Shown in pieces: positions 47,456 to 57,378 of a DNA stretch of 64,000 nucleotides. The stretch covers positions 84,435 to 148,434 of the forward strand of contig CABZKA010000001.1 in NCBI GenBank assembly GCA_902526165.1. Reading direction: 5' to 3'. Every line of letters begins with the position of its first letter. The first letter of the stretch is position 1. The notes under the pieces are model-generated. The model searched no databases and was not told the origin of the DNA. It saw nothing but the letters and a program-made list of their open reading frames with translations. The position numbers and the translations under genes were made by a program. Origin of the DNA: an uncultured Bacteroidota bacterium (GTDB lineage: Bacteria; Bacteroidota; Bacteroidia; Flavobacteriales; Flavobacteriaceae).

Positions 47456-50400
47456 ATGAAGAATTTTAGAAACATATCGCTAATAATTTTTACTCTTTGG
47501 AGTTTTATTTTTTCTGTCAATATTCAATCTCAAGTTAATAATATTAGCCAAAACAGAACATATGATGCTGATGCTACGAAAAACGTTGTTTATTTTATTG
47601 GCAATAATGAGTGTATCAATATAACTATTGATCTAAATATGATGTCATTCCAAGATCAAAACGGAAATTATTATGGATTTGATTTGGGTGATGGAAATAA
47701 CTATCAACCAATACCCGATAATTGGGATTTTGAAATTACCAATTTACCATCCCCTGGAAGTGAATTATCTTCTGACGGTAAAACCTTTAAATATTGTACT
47801 GGATCTGAAAACCCAAATAATACTTTCACTATAAGAATAAGAATTTTTGATAAAAATACTGGAACAGAGATCTCAAACCTTGGTAATGTAAATCTTACTC
47901 TATACATAAGAGATAAATTTAAAATCGGTAATGGTATTTGGAACGCCTGTGTTAGTCGTTTTATCCTCTCTGTAAGTGAAACTATTGATGGAAATAATCA
48001 ATCTGCTTGTTCACCTTATACAATTAAAGTTTACAGATTAAATGAAAAAGACGCTGGACCAATTTATGAAAACACACAAGATAGCAACACTTGGAATTTA
48101 GATCTTGATATCGGACAATATCAAGCAGATATTACGGACAGTTGTGGTCAGATTATTGAAAATTACCTGATAGACATTCGTGATGCGTATACATTTTCTG
48201 TAGATATCCTCTTTGAAGGATTTCAATGTTTTGATGATAACACTGGGCGAGTAGTGGTACAAATTAAAGGTGCCCAAGTATTTCAAGGTGGTGATTTGGA
48301 TGGACAAATTAAATGGAGTCTAACAAATGCTAATGGTGATATAATTAGAAGTAATGGTACAAATACTGGACAGTCTAATTATTCATCTAATCAGGGTGGA
48401 GGACCTCCTTTTGATTATGGTGTTGTAGATTTAGCAATTGAAATTCTTGGCCTCCCTGAGGGTACGTATACATTCTTTTTTGAAGATGCTAATGGTTGTA
48501 CGGAGGAAAAACAAATTACAATTGAAAAGTCAGTTCCAATTACAGCAGGTCTACTGGATGGTGCGATCGATCAATTAGAATGTCACGGAGACACAAATGG
48601 TAAATTATGTTTCAAAGCCTCTGGAGGTTGGACTGAGCCGTGGGATGGTAATACAATTAACCCAGATGCTTGGGGAGCTCCTTATACTTTTACACTCTTA
48701 AATTTAACAACTGGACAGGGCTATAGTTCAGGTAGTGTAACCAATCATTTTGATAACAGCGGAAATCAAGATGGTTATCAAACATGTTTTAATAATCTTC
48801 CTGCTGGCAAATATCGTTTGACAGTTGGAGAAACTGTTGCGAATGATCCTTATGACAGCACTAAAACGATTTTGTGTGAGAGAAGTTTTCAGGAGTTTGA
48901 AATTACTGAGCCTGATCCAATAACAACTGCTCAATCAACGATAAAAGGTATTACATGTAAGGGTGATGATGATGGTGCTATTAATTTAGTTGTTGCCGGC
49001 GGAACGTCCCCATTTACTTATTCTTGGACCAAATCAGGTGATGCTTCATATTCTGCATCAACTGAGGATTTGAGTGACTTATCACCCGGAACATATAATG
49101 TTACGATTACAGATACCAATGATTGTTCGATTTCTAGATCATTTACAATTGAAGAACCAGATACTCTGGAGATGCAGGCGTCTATTTTAACAGAAATATT
49201 ATGTTATGGTGATGATGGGTCAATAAAAGCTGAGATTACAAAACAATCTGATGGTCCATATGTATTTAGAATAAGCGGTACGGACTTTAACAACAATACA
49301 ATTATACCTGTAGGTGTAACATTGTCAGATGTAAATAATCTGAGTACAACATTTGTATTAAAGGCAGGAACTTACACAGTTTCTGTAACTGATGCTAATG
49401 GTTGTCAATTGGCTGAGGAAAACATTACCCTTACACAGCCTGATGCTCCACTTTCAATTGATAGTTCTACCATTCAAAATATTTCGTGTTTTGGGGCTGA
49501 TGATGCCTCTATTGATCTAGTAGTTTCAGGTGGTACAGGAGCTTATACATATCTGTGGTCTAATGGAGCATCTTCTGAGGATTTATCCAACTTAGCACCT
49601 GGGACATATACCGTTACAATAACAGACGCTAATCAGTGCTCAACCTCAGAACAATATACTGTTACTGAACCAGCACTATTGGTTGCTTCTGGAACTAAAT
49701 CCTCGCATACCGGTTTTGAAATTACTTGTAATGGTGCCGACGATGGAACAATTGATCTAACAGTTTCGGGAGGAACTAGTCCTTATATCTATTCTTGGAC
49801 AAAAACAGGTGATGCTTTGTACAGCAGTTCCTCTGAAGATATATCAGACCTATCACCTGGAACATACCAAGTAAATGTAACTGATGCAAACGACTGTAGT
49901 TTAGATCAGACATTTACTATTTCTGAACCAGATGAATTATTAATTTCTTCATCAATTTTATCAGCCATTGGCTGTTATGATGGAAATGCAAACATCCAAG
50001 TCGATGTTACTCAGGCATCTGTTGGACCTTATGTGTTTACGTTAGTTGGAAACGATTATAAGAATCAACCCGTTTCTTTGAGTTCAAGTTCATTAGTTGA
50101 GTCCGATTTGGATGCTGTGTTTAATACTGTTAAAGCTGGGGAGTATACAATAAGAGTTACGGACAGAAATAATTGTTTTAAAGAACTCCCATTAACAATC
50201 TCTCAACCTGATGCAATCACAATAGACTATCAAGTTTCTGATTATAATGGCTTTAGTGTAAGTTGTGTGGATTCTAGCGATGGTTCAATAAATATTTCAA
50301 TTGCTGGTGGTACAACAAACAATGCTGACTATACATTCTCATGGTCTACAAGTGACGGTTCAGGTCTTGATCTAAGTTCATTGAATCAAAATGGTCTTAC

Positions 50401-53275
50401 TGCAGGAACTTATAATTTAATTGTTAGTGATGATAACGGGTGTAGTATTCAGCAAGAGATTGTATTAGATGAGCCAGCTGAAATTACAATTACTGAAAAT
50501 ATATCTGACTACAGTGGTTATCAAATTAGCACCTCAGGTGGTAGTGATGGTACCATAGTATTGAATGTGGTTGGTGGTACAAATAGTTTTACTTTCCAAT
50601 GGTCGACTAATGACGGTAGTGGCCTGGCTGTAAATCAAAAAGATCAGAGTGGTCTTTCTGCAGGTACATATACAGTTGTTGTTACTGATTCAAACGGATG
50701 CTCTGTTACAAAAACTTACACATTAGAAGAGCCGACTGCATTGCTGATTTCCATTGACAATAGTGTTGTCTCAAATATTGCATGTTTTGAAGGAAACACA
50801 GGAAAAATTAAAATTGATATCGATCAAGCCTCTGTTGGACCATATACTTATGAAATCTTTGGTACTACCTACACTGGTGATCCGTACCTAAACAAAGTTG
50901 ACAATATTGATTTACTGACTTACACCTTTACTGGCCTAGTAGCTGGTAAGTATCAGATAACAGTTACTGATGGTAACGGAAATTCTACTACAACAGGTAT
51001 TAAAGAAATTACTCAGCCTGAAACCCCTTTAATCGTTACAGCTGTTTTGTCAACATATGGTAACTTTAATGTTGGTTGTCAGACTGATAACGATGGTTCA
51101 ATCGATATTACAGTTTCAGGTGGTAATGTTGCAGGAAATGCAAATTACACCTACGTGTGGTCAACAACAGATGGAAGTGGTTTAATTCAAGGTGATGAAG
51201 ACCAATCTGGATTGGGCCCAGGAACATATACGGTTTCTGTAACAGACGAGAATAATTGTACAGCAACCCAATCCTTTACTTTAACTCAGGCACAACCATT
51301 GAATTATGTATTGGATAGAAAACAAGATATTACGTGTTTTGGAGATGATGATGGAGCAATTGAAATTTCAGTGACTGACGGTACAGGTGTTTACACATAC
51401 GATTGGTCAACCACTAACGGGAGCGGACTGGTTCAAGGCCAGCAAGACCAATCTGGACTAAGTCCTGGGGATTATAAATTGATTTTATCTGACTCATGTA
51501 CAACTCTTGAGTATAATTATACGATCAGATCGCCTGGAGAACTAGAAATTTCACTTGATGAAGTTCAAAATGTTTTATGTTTCGGAGATAGTACTGGAAA
51601 AATATCTGTTACAGTATCTGGCGGAACACAACCTTACAATTACGTATGGGTAGATAACTTTGGAAACACTTATAACAGAGATATTGGGAATGTCTTTAAC
51701 TCAGGAAACTTATCAAATATCCCTGCTGGAACATATACCTTAACTGTAACAGATTCTAATCAATGTAGTGCAACATTGCCACCAGTAGAGATTACTGAGC
51801 CTGCAGATTTATTATTATCATTTGATAAAACAGACCTGAGTTGCTACAACTCCAATGATGGTACAATAACTGTAACTGCATCAGGTGGAGTATCACCTTA
51901 CACATATAACTGGAGCGATTTAGGAAATGGAAGTTCAAGAGATAATCTTGCTGCAGGAACATATTCAGTCATAGTTAAAGATGCAAACGAATGTGAGGAA
52001 ACAGTTGATATTGTTATTGCAAATGCTGAATTATTTGATGTAGATCCAGTGATAACTCAAATCAGCTGCTTTGGAGCAAATGACGGAAGTATTGAATTAA
52101 ATTTTGTTGGTGGTGTTGGAAATGTAAATGTTCAGTGGACTGATGACTCGACTGCTGGTGTAAATAGAAACAATTTATCTCCTGGAGTTTACTCAGTTTT
52201 AATTACGGACGAATCGTCATGTACTATTGAAAGAGACTTCACAATTATTGAACCTCAAGAAATAGAAATTACAGGAATAATCACAAATGCAATTGATTGT
52301 ATTGAACCGAATAGCGGCTCAATTGATTTGCAAGTTGCTGGTGGGACAACCCCATACACTTTCTCATGGTCCAACGGCTCAACAACTGAAGATCTTACAA
52401 ATGTCCCTGCAAACAACTATTTAGTTACTGTTACAGATTCTAATGGTTGTATTTCTGAAAAGGAATTTGAAATAACAAGACAGGACGATTTACAGATTAT
52501 TTTGGATACAGAATTATTTGCAATTTGTGATACAAGAGAAGTCTTCCAGAAAAGTAGTGTTTCAGTTTCTGGTGGGGTTGCACCATACACAATAGCATGG
52601 TCCAATGGTATTGTTACAGGAACAAATGGTGAAATAATGGATACAAATGTTGAAGGTTCATACGAAGTTACTGTCACTGACTTTCTTGGATGTAGCGAGT
52701 CATTGATTTTTAATGTGAGTTTACCTGAGATTGGTTTTCCGGAATTTGATTATACATCATTTTATTTTACAACTTATGGTGGATTATCAATCAATGATCC
52801 AATCACATTCACAAACCAATCAACTGAGGACTATTTTTCTGTGCTTTGGAATTTTGGAGATGGAAATACATCAACAGATGAAAACCCAACACATACATAT
52901 TCAGCTAGGGGATGGTATGATGTAACACTTACTGTTGAATTTATTTTAGGGTGCTCATACTCAATTACAAAAACTCTGTACATAGGAGATGATTACGAAA
53001 TGGTTATACCAAATGCTTTTACTCCAAATCTTGACAATATAAATGAAACATTCAGACCAGTCTACTATGGAATTACCAGCATCAGACTAACTGTATATGA
53101 TACCTGGGGAACACTTATATATTACGAAGATTCAACAGAAAATGAAATGATAGGATGGGACGGAACAATCAATGGTAAAAAAGCCGAGAACGGAAACTTC
53201 TTTTATCAAGTTTCTGCTGCTACATACACAGGAAATTTGATTGAAAAAAATGGTGCATTTACATTAATAAGATAA
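47456..53275 (+). CDS. Giant SprB-repeat cell-surface protein with PKD domain and type-B (gliding-motility-associated) T9SS C-terminal domain
   Basis: About 1939 aa from ATG 47456; many repeats of form xxCxGxxDGxIxxxVxGGTxPYxYxWSxxxxxxDLSxLxPGTYxVxVTDxNxC; PKD (FGDGNTSTDENPTHTYSARGWYDVTLTV); C-term IPNAFTPNLDNINETFRPVYYG...VYDTWGTLIYYED...GWDGTINGKKAENGNFFYQV. Confidence 0.93.
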   Translation: MKNFRNISLIIFTLWSFIFSVNIQSQVNNISQNRTYDADATKNVVYFIGNNECINITIDLNMMSFQDQNGNYYGFDLGDGNNYQPIPDNWDFEITNLPSPGSELSSDGKTFKYCTGSENPNNTFTIRIRIFDKNTGTEISNLGNVNLTLYIRDKFKIGNGIWNACVSRFILSVSETIDGNNQSACSPYTIKVYRLNEKDAGPIYENTQDSNTWNLDLDIGQYQADITDSCGQIIENYLIDIRDAYTFSVDILFEGFQCFDDNTGRVVVQIKGAQVFQGGDLDGQIKWSLTNANGDIIRSNGTNTGQSNYSSNQGGGPPFDYGVVDLAIEILGLPEGTYTFFFEDANGCTEEKQITIEKSVPITAGLLDGAIDQLECHGDTNGKLCFKASGGWTEPWDGNTINPDAWGAPYTFTLLNLTTGQGYSSGSVTNHFDNSGNQDGYQTCFNNLPAGKYRLTVGETVANDPYDSTKTILCERSFQEFEITEPDPITTAQSTIKGITCKGDDDGAINLVVAGGTSPFTYSWTKSGDASYSASTEDLSDLSPGTYNVTITDTNDCSISRSFTIEEPDTLEMQASILTEILCYGDDGSIKAEITKQSDGPYVFRISGTDFNNNTIIPVGVTLSDVNNLSTTFVLKAGTYTVSVTDANGCQLAEENITLTQPDAPLSIDSSTIQNISCFGADDASIDLVVSGGTGAYTYLWSNGASSEDLSNLAPGTYTVTITDANQCSTSEQYTVTEPALLVASGTKSSHTGFEITCNGADDGTIDLTVSGGTSPYIYSWTKTGDALYSSSSEDISDLSPGTYQVNVTDANDCSLDQTFTISEPDELLISSSILSAIGCYDGNANIQVDVTQASVGPYVFTLVGNDYKNQPVSLSSSSLVESDLDAVFNTVKAGEYTIRVTDRNNCFKELPLTISQPDAITIDYQVSDYNGFSVSCVDSSDGSINISIAGGTTNNADYTFSWSTSDGSGLDLSSLNQNGLTAGTYNLIVSDDNGCSIQQEIVLDEPAEITITENISDYSGYQISTSGGSDGTIVLNVVGGTNSFTFQWSTNDGSGLAVNQKDQSGLSAGTYTVVVTDSNGCSVTKTYTLEEPTALLISIDNSVVSNIACFEGNTGKIKIDIDQASVGPYTYEIFGTTYTGDPYLNKVDNIDLLTYTFTGLVAGKYQITVTDGNGNSTTTGIKEITQPETPLIVTAVLSTYGNFNVGCQTDNDGSIDITVSGGNVAGNANYTYVWSTTDGSGLIQGDEDQSGLGPGTYTVSVTDENNCTATQSFTLTQAQPLNYVLDRKQDITCFGDDDGAIEISVTDGTGVYTYDWSTTNGSGLVQGQQDQSGLSPGDYKLILSDSCTTLEYNYTIRSPGELEISLDEVQNVLCFGDSTGKISVTVSGGTQPYNYVWVDNFGNTYNRDIGNVFNSGNLSNIPAGTYTLTVTDSNQCSATLPPVEITEPADLLLSFDKTDLSCYNSNDGTITVTASGGVSPYTYNWSDLGNGSSRDNLAAGTYSVIVKDANECEETVDIVIANAELFDVDPVITQISCFGANDGSIELNFVGGVGNVNVQWTDDSTAGVNRNNLSPGVYSVLITDESSCTIERDFTIIEPQEIEITGIITNAIDCIEPNSGSIDLQVAGGTTPYTFSWSNGSTTEDLTNVPANNYLVTVTDSNGCISEKEFEITRQDDLQIILDTELFAICDTREVFQKSSVSVSGGVAPYTIAWSNGIVTGTNGEIMDTNVEGSYEVTVTDFLGCSESLIFNVSLPEIGFPEFDYTSFYFTTYGGLSINDPITFTNQSTEDYFSVLWNFGDGNTSTDENPTHTYSARGWYDVTLTVEFILGCSYSITKTLYIGDDYEMVIPNAFTPNLDNINETFRPVYYGITSIRLTVYDTWGTLIYYEDSTENEMIGWDGTINGKKAENGNFFYQVSAATYTGNLIEKNGAFTLIR
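48930..52700 (+). repeat. SprB-type coding repeat region (about 15 divergent repeats)
   Basis: Repeated protein motif ending PGTYxVxVTDxNxC seen through the stretch; some units carry the variant (T/D)QASVGPYxx(T/E)LxG. Confidence 0.85.
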
Positions 53276-53328
53276 TTTCTCGAGGTATTACAGATTAATT
53301 TTATATTTTAGTTAATTAACTTAAAAAA

Positions 53329-53907
53329 ATGAAAAGAATATTATTTATATTTTCTTTAGTGCTTATCATTTCATGTGAATCACCTGTAAATAATGGAGTA
53401 TCTGAGGAAAATCAGGCAAAATTTGAACAACAAATAGAGTCTTTTAGAACATTCACTGAAGGGTTTAGCAAAGAGGACGTAGAATTGACAATGAGTGTCA
53501 TAGCTGATGATATACAGTGGAGCCCCCCAGTATATAATGGAGGAGAAACTATTGGATATGATGGCTTTGTTGAGGCTTTAAAAGGTTATTTTGAAACCTT
53601 CGACAATGTACAGTTTTTTGAGGGTGAGGGCCCTAATCTAGGTCCAGCTCTAAGTGCAGATGCTAACACTGCCTTTTGGTCTGGGTCTTTATATTCAAGT
53701 GCAACCCCAACTGATGATCCAAGTGGGTTAAGAGTTTATGGTGTTTGGAAATGGAAGCACACAGAATCAGGTGCAGAAGGTGGAAATAAATGGTATGGAT
53801 TAATCAATTTTAATGAAGAAGGGAAAATATATGGATTTAGTGATTATATGGATTACCATGGCATGCAAGTTCAAATTGAAAACTATCTTAAATCAAGTCA
53901 AAATTAA
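53329..53907 (+). CDS. NTF2/SnoaL-like lipoprotein (copy 1)
   Basis: 192 aa; lipobox LIISC; VIADDIQWSPP...YDGFVEALKGYFETFDNVQFFEG...YGVWKWKH...FNEEGKIYGFSDYMDYHG. Confidence 0.72.
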   Translation: MKRILFIFSLVLIISCESPVNNGVSEENQAKFEQQIESFRTFTEGFSKEDVELTMSVIADDIQWSPPVYNGGETIGYDGFVEALKGYFETFDNVQFFEGEGPNLGPALSADANTAFWSGSLYSSATPTDDPSGLRVYGVWKWKHTESGAEGGNKWYGLINFNEEGKIYGFSDYMDYHGMQVQIENYLKSSQN

Positions 53908-53910
53908 ATT

Positions 53911-54441
53911 ATGAGAAATTTTATATTATTATTTGTAGCAGCCTTGTTTGTGGGCTGTGCATCTACAGGTGTTCAAGTAACATTTGATGATGAAAAATCA
54001 AATACAATCAGAGAACATTTACAATATTATGTAGATAATGATATGGACTCGCTAATGGCACTAATTGCTGATGATGCAGAGATTTACTTAAACAGTGAAG
54101 AATCGGTTTCACCTGAAGAAATTAGGGAGGGACTAGAACTCCAACATGCTACTTTTGATCCCATATCTATTTCTTGGTCTCAAGAAGAAGGCGGAGAGGA
54201 TATTGGGGCGTGGGTTGAATCTACAGATTATCCAGCTGGACCAGCAAATAAACCTGCTTCTGTTACACAAGTATGGTTTACTTGGAAAGGTACATCCAAT
54301 TTGAGCGGTGAAACTATCTCTGTTCCAGCGCATATTATATATGTTTGGAACGATGAAGGTAAAGTTCAGACACAGTACCAGTTTTTTGATTCTGTAAATA
54401 TAAATGCTGCTATTGAGGCTTCTTTGGCTGCCTCTGAATAA
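53911..54441 (+). CDS. NTF2/SnoaL-like lipoprotein (copy 2)
   Basis: 176 aa; lipobox FVGC; SLMALIADDAEIYLNSEESVSPEEIREGLELQHATFD...VWNDEGKVQTQYQFFD. Confidence 0.72.
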   Translation: MRNFILLFVAALFVGCASTGVQVTFDDEKSNTIREHLQYYVDNDMDSLMALIADDAEIYLNSEESVSPEEIREGLELQHATFDPISISWSQEEGGEDIGAWVESTDYPAGPANKPASVTQVWFTWKGTSNLSGETISVPAHIIYVWNDEGKVQTQYQFFDSVNINAAIEASLAASE

Positions 54442-54466
54442 TCTGTAAAAATTTAAATTTTAAATT

Positions 54467-54979
54467 ATGAAAAAAATACTTTTTATATTCTCAATATTCT
54501 TGTTTATTGCTTGCGTATCAGACGATGATAAAGCAAAAATTGATGGGGCTACCCAGTTTGTTTCTGGAATTGAAAAATTTGAAAAAAATAAAGAATTAGT
54601 AGACAAAGGTTTTGATTTATTCGAAGCTGGTAACTTAGAAGAATTGTACAAAATGAGTACTGAGGAGTTAATTTGGAACCCACCTCATGCTGATTCCCTC
54701 TCAAAAGATGAGTATAAAGTTGCAACTCAGGGTTGGCACTCTGAATTTGAGAACATTAATTTTTTAGATAGACAATATTTTCCTGGAGTTGATGATTCAC
54801 TGTATTTACCTAATGGATCTGTAAGGTCATATGGCACATGGAAATCAAATCACAAAGAAACTGGTATGGAATTCACAACTAAGTATTACTCAGTTCATGA
54901 ATTTGATGATAATGGATTAGCGACTGCTATATATGAATTTTTTGATCGCGGTGATATTTTCTTAAAACTTCAACAATAA
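54467..54979 (+). CDS. NTF2/SnoaL-like lipoprotein (copy 3)
   Basis: 170 aa; lipobox FIAC followed by VSDDD; WNPPHADSLSKDEYKVATQGWHSEFENINFLD...YGTWKSNH...FDDNGLATAIYEFFDRG. Confidence 0.72.
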   Translation: MKKILFIFSIFLFIACVSDDDKAKIDGATQFVSGIEKFEKNKELVDKGFDLFEAGNLEELYKMSTEELIWNPPHADSLSKDEYKVATQGWHSEFENINFLDRQYFPGVDDSLYLPNGSVRSYGTWKSNHKETGMEFTTKYYSVHEFDDNGLATAIYEFFDRGDIFLKLQQ

Positions 54980-55004
54980 AATCTTTTTTGAAATATATTG
55001 GGTT

Positions 55005-55027
55005 AGGGGCTTTATGCCCCTTTTTTT
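55005..55027 (+). terminator. Intrinsic terminator of the NTF2-like lipoprotein cluster, overlapping the aconitase stop codon
   Basis: aGGGGC-tttat-GCCCCttttttt. Confidence 0.75.
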
Positions 55028-57270
55028 ATTAGGTTAAGAGCTGATCCTTCTTTATACCATTCTATTTGCTGTTCGTTATAAGTATGATTGGTTTTTATAA
55101 TATCTACTTTTCTATTTCTGTGCACAAGTTCAACTGTAATTTGTTTATTTGGTGAAAAATCTTGTAAGTCTACAAAATTGAAAGTATCGTCTTCCTGAAC
55201 TAAATCATAATCATTTTCATTGTCAAAAGTAAGACCTAACATACCTTGTTTCTTTAAGTTCGTTTCATGAATTCTAGCAAAGGATTTCACAATTACAACT
55301 TTTACACCTAAATGACGAGGTTCCATTGCAGCATGTTCCCTCGAAGATCCTTCACCATAATTATGATCGCCAACCACAACAGTATCAATATTATTTTTTT
55401 TGTATTCTCTTTGAATATCTGGAACACTTCCATATTCTGAATCTATTTGATTCTTAATTAAGTTGGTTTTTTTATTGAAAGCATTTACTGCACCGATAAG
55501 ACAATTGTTCGATATATTATCCAAATGCCCTCTGTATCTCAACCATGGACCTGCCATTGAAATATGATCTGTTGTGCATTTACCAAAGGCTTTAATCAAG
55601 AGTTTTGCTCCCAAAATATTTTTTCCATCCCAGGGTTGAAACGGCGTTAATTTTTCGAGTCTCTTAGAATCAGGATTTATAACAACCTCAACATTTGATC
55701 CATCCTCCATAGGTTCTATATATCCATTATCATCAACATCAAATCCATCGGGCGGCAGCTCCCATCCCTTTGGTTCGTCAAGCATTACTTCCTCTCCTTT
55801 ATCATTGGTCAAAACATCACTTTGTGGGTTGAAAGCTAAATCTCCAGATATAGCAATTGCAGCAACAACTTCGGGTGATGCTACAAATGCATGAGTATTA
55901 GGATTCCCATCTGCTCTTTTCGCAAAATTTCTGTTGAAAGAGTGAATTATTGAGTTTTTTTCCTCTTTCTCTGCTCCCTTCCTTGCCCATTGGCCAATAC
56001 AAGGACCACATGCATTGGTAAAAATTTTAGCATCTAGTTTCTCGAAAATTTCTAAAAAACCATCCCTTTCAGCGGTGAATCTTACTTGTTCTGATCCTGG
56101 GTTAATTCCAAAAAAAGCTTTTGTGGATAGGTTTTTATTTACGGCTTGATTTGCAATGGATGATGCCCTTGATAAGTCTTCATATGATGAATTTGTACAT
56201 GATCCAATTAACCCCCAATCTATTTTTCGAGGCCAATCATTTTCTTTCAAAGCATCTTTCATTTTACTGATTGGTGTAGCTATATCAGGGGAGAAAGGAC
56301 CATTTATGTGGGGTTCTAGTTCAGATAAATTTATTTCTATAACTTGATCAAAATATTTTTCAGGTTTTTCATAAACTGCTGGATCTCCTGTTAAATAATC
56401 TTTTATACTATTTGCCTCATCAGCAATTTCACTTCGCCCTGTAGCTCTTAAATATTTTTCCATTGATTTATCATATCCGAAGGTTGATGTTGTAGCCCCA
56501 ACTTCAGCACCCATATTACAAATAGTACCTTTGCCTGTGCATGATAAATTTTCTGCACCTGGTCCAAAATATTCAATTATTGCACCTGTTCCGCCTTTAA
56601 CTGTTAGTATTCCAGCAACTTTCAAAATAACATCTTTTGCCGAGGTCCATCCAGAGAGTTTTCCAGTAAGTTTCACTCCGATTAGCTTCGGAAATTTTAA
56701 TTCCCAAGCCATTCCAGCCATAACATCAACTGCATCAGCACCTCCAACTCCTATTGCAACCATACCAAGCCCACCAGCATTTACAGTGTGGGAATCTGTA
56801 CCAATCATCATACCACCCGGAAACGCATAATTTTCAAGCACAACCTGATGAATGATTCCAGCACCTGGTTTCCAAAAACCAATACCATACTTATTAGAAA
56901 CTGATTCTAAAAAATTAAAAACCTCATTACTTGTATTGATCGCCTGTTGTAAATCAGTACTAGCACCGATTTTTGCTTGAATTAAGTGGTCACAATGTAC
57001 TGTAGTTGGTACTGCAACCTTCTTTTTTCCTGCTTGCATGAACTGTAACAAAGCCATCTGGGCAGTAGCATCTTGGCAAGCAATTCGGTCAGGTGCAAAA
57101 TCTACATAATCAACACCTCTTTTAAATGGTTTTTCAATTTTCGACCATAAATGAGAATAAAGAATTTTTTCCGAAAGGGTAAATGGATGTTTACATACGG
57201 ATTGAGCCTGATCAACTTTTTCCCTGATGGAGGAATATATTTTTTTAATCATTTCTAAATCAAACACCAT
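55012..57270 (-). CDS. acn: Aconitate hydratase (mitochondrial-type)
   Basis: 752 aa; [102 protein letters not shown]. Confidence 0.96.
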   Translation of the reverse strand: MVFDLEMIKKIYSSIREKVDQAQSVCKHPFTLSEKILYSHLWSKIEKPFKRGVDYVDFAPDRIACQDATAQMALLQFMQAGKKKVAVPTTVHCDHLIQAKIGASTDLQQAINTSNEVFNFLESVSNKYGIGFWKPGAGIIHQVVLENYAFPGGMMIGTDSHTVNAGGLGMVAIGVGGADAVDVMAGMAWELKFPKLIGVKLTGKLSGWTSAKDVILKVAGILTVKGGTGAIIEYFGPGAENLSCTGKGTICNMGAEVGATTSTFGYDKSMEKYLRATGRSEIADEANSIKDYLTGDPAVYEKPEKYFDQVIEINLSELEPHINGPFSPDIATPISKMKDALKENDWPRKIDWGLIGSCTNSSYEDLSRASSIANQAVNKNLSTKAFFGINPGSEQVRFTAERDGFLEIFEKLDAKIFTNACGPCIGQWARKGAEKEEKNSIIHSFNRNFAKRADGNPNTHAFVASPEVVAAIAISGDLAFNPQSDVLTNDKGEEVMLDEPKGWELPPDGFDVDDNGYIEPMEDGSNVEVVINPDSKRLEKLTPFQPWDGKNILGAKLLIKAFGKCTTDHISMAGPWLRYRGHLDNISNNCLIGAVNAFNKKTNLIKNQIDSEYGSVPDIQREYKKNNIDTVVVGDHNYGEGSSREHAAMEPRHLGVKVVIVKSFARIHETNLKKQGMLGLTFDNENDYDLVQEDDTFNFVDLQDFSPNKQITVELVHRNRKVDIIKTNHTYNEQQIEWYKEGSALNLIKKGA

Positions 57271-57378
57271 AGAAAATTATTTATTACAAAATTACTAAAG
57301 CCTGGGCTCTCTGCATAATAATATTAAACATTTGATACAAAACAAGAATTCCGAGTTTCAATGCTTGTAGCCTAAACT

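Noticed and set aside
48930-52700. Possible CRISPR-like or tandem DNA repeats
   Set aside because: Similarity is at the protein level (SprB repeats), divergent at DNA level, in one open frame; no direct repeat/spacer organisation.
56156-56830. + strand ORFs opposite aconitase
   Set aside because: Antisense shadow ORFs of a clear aconitase gene.
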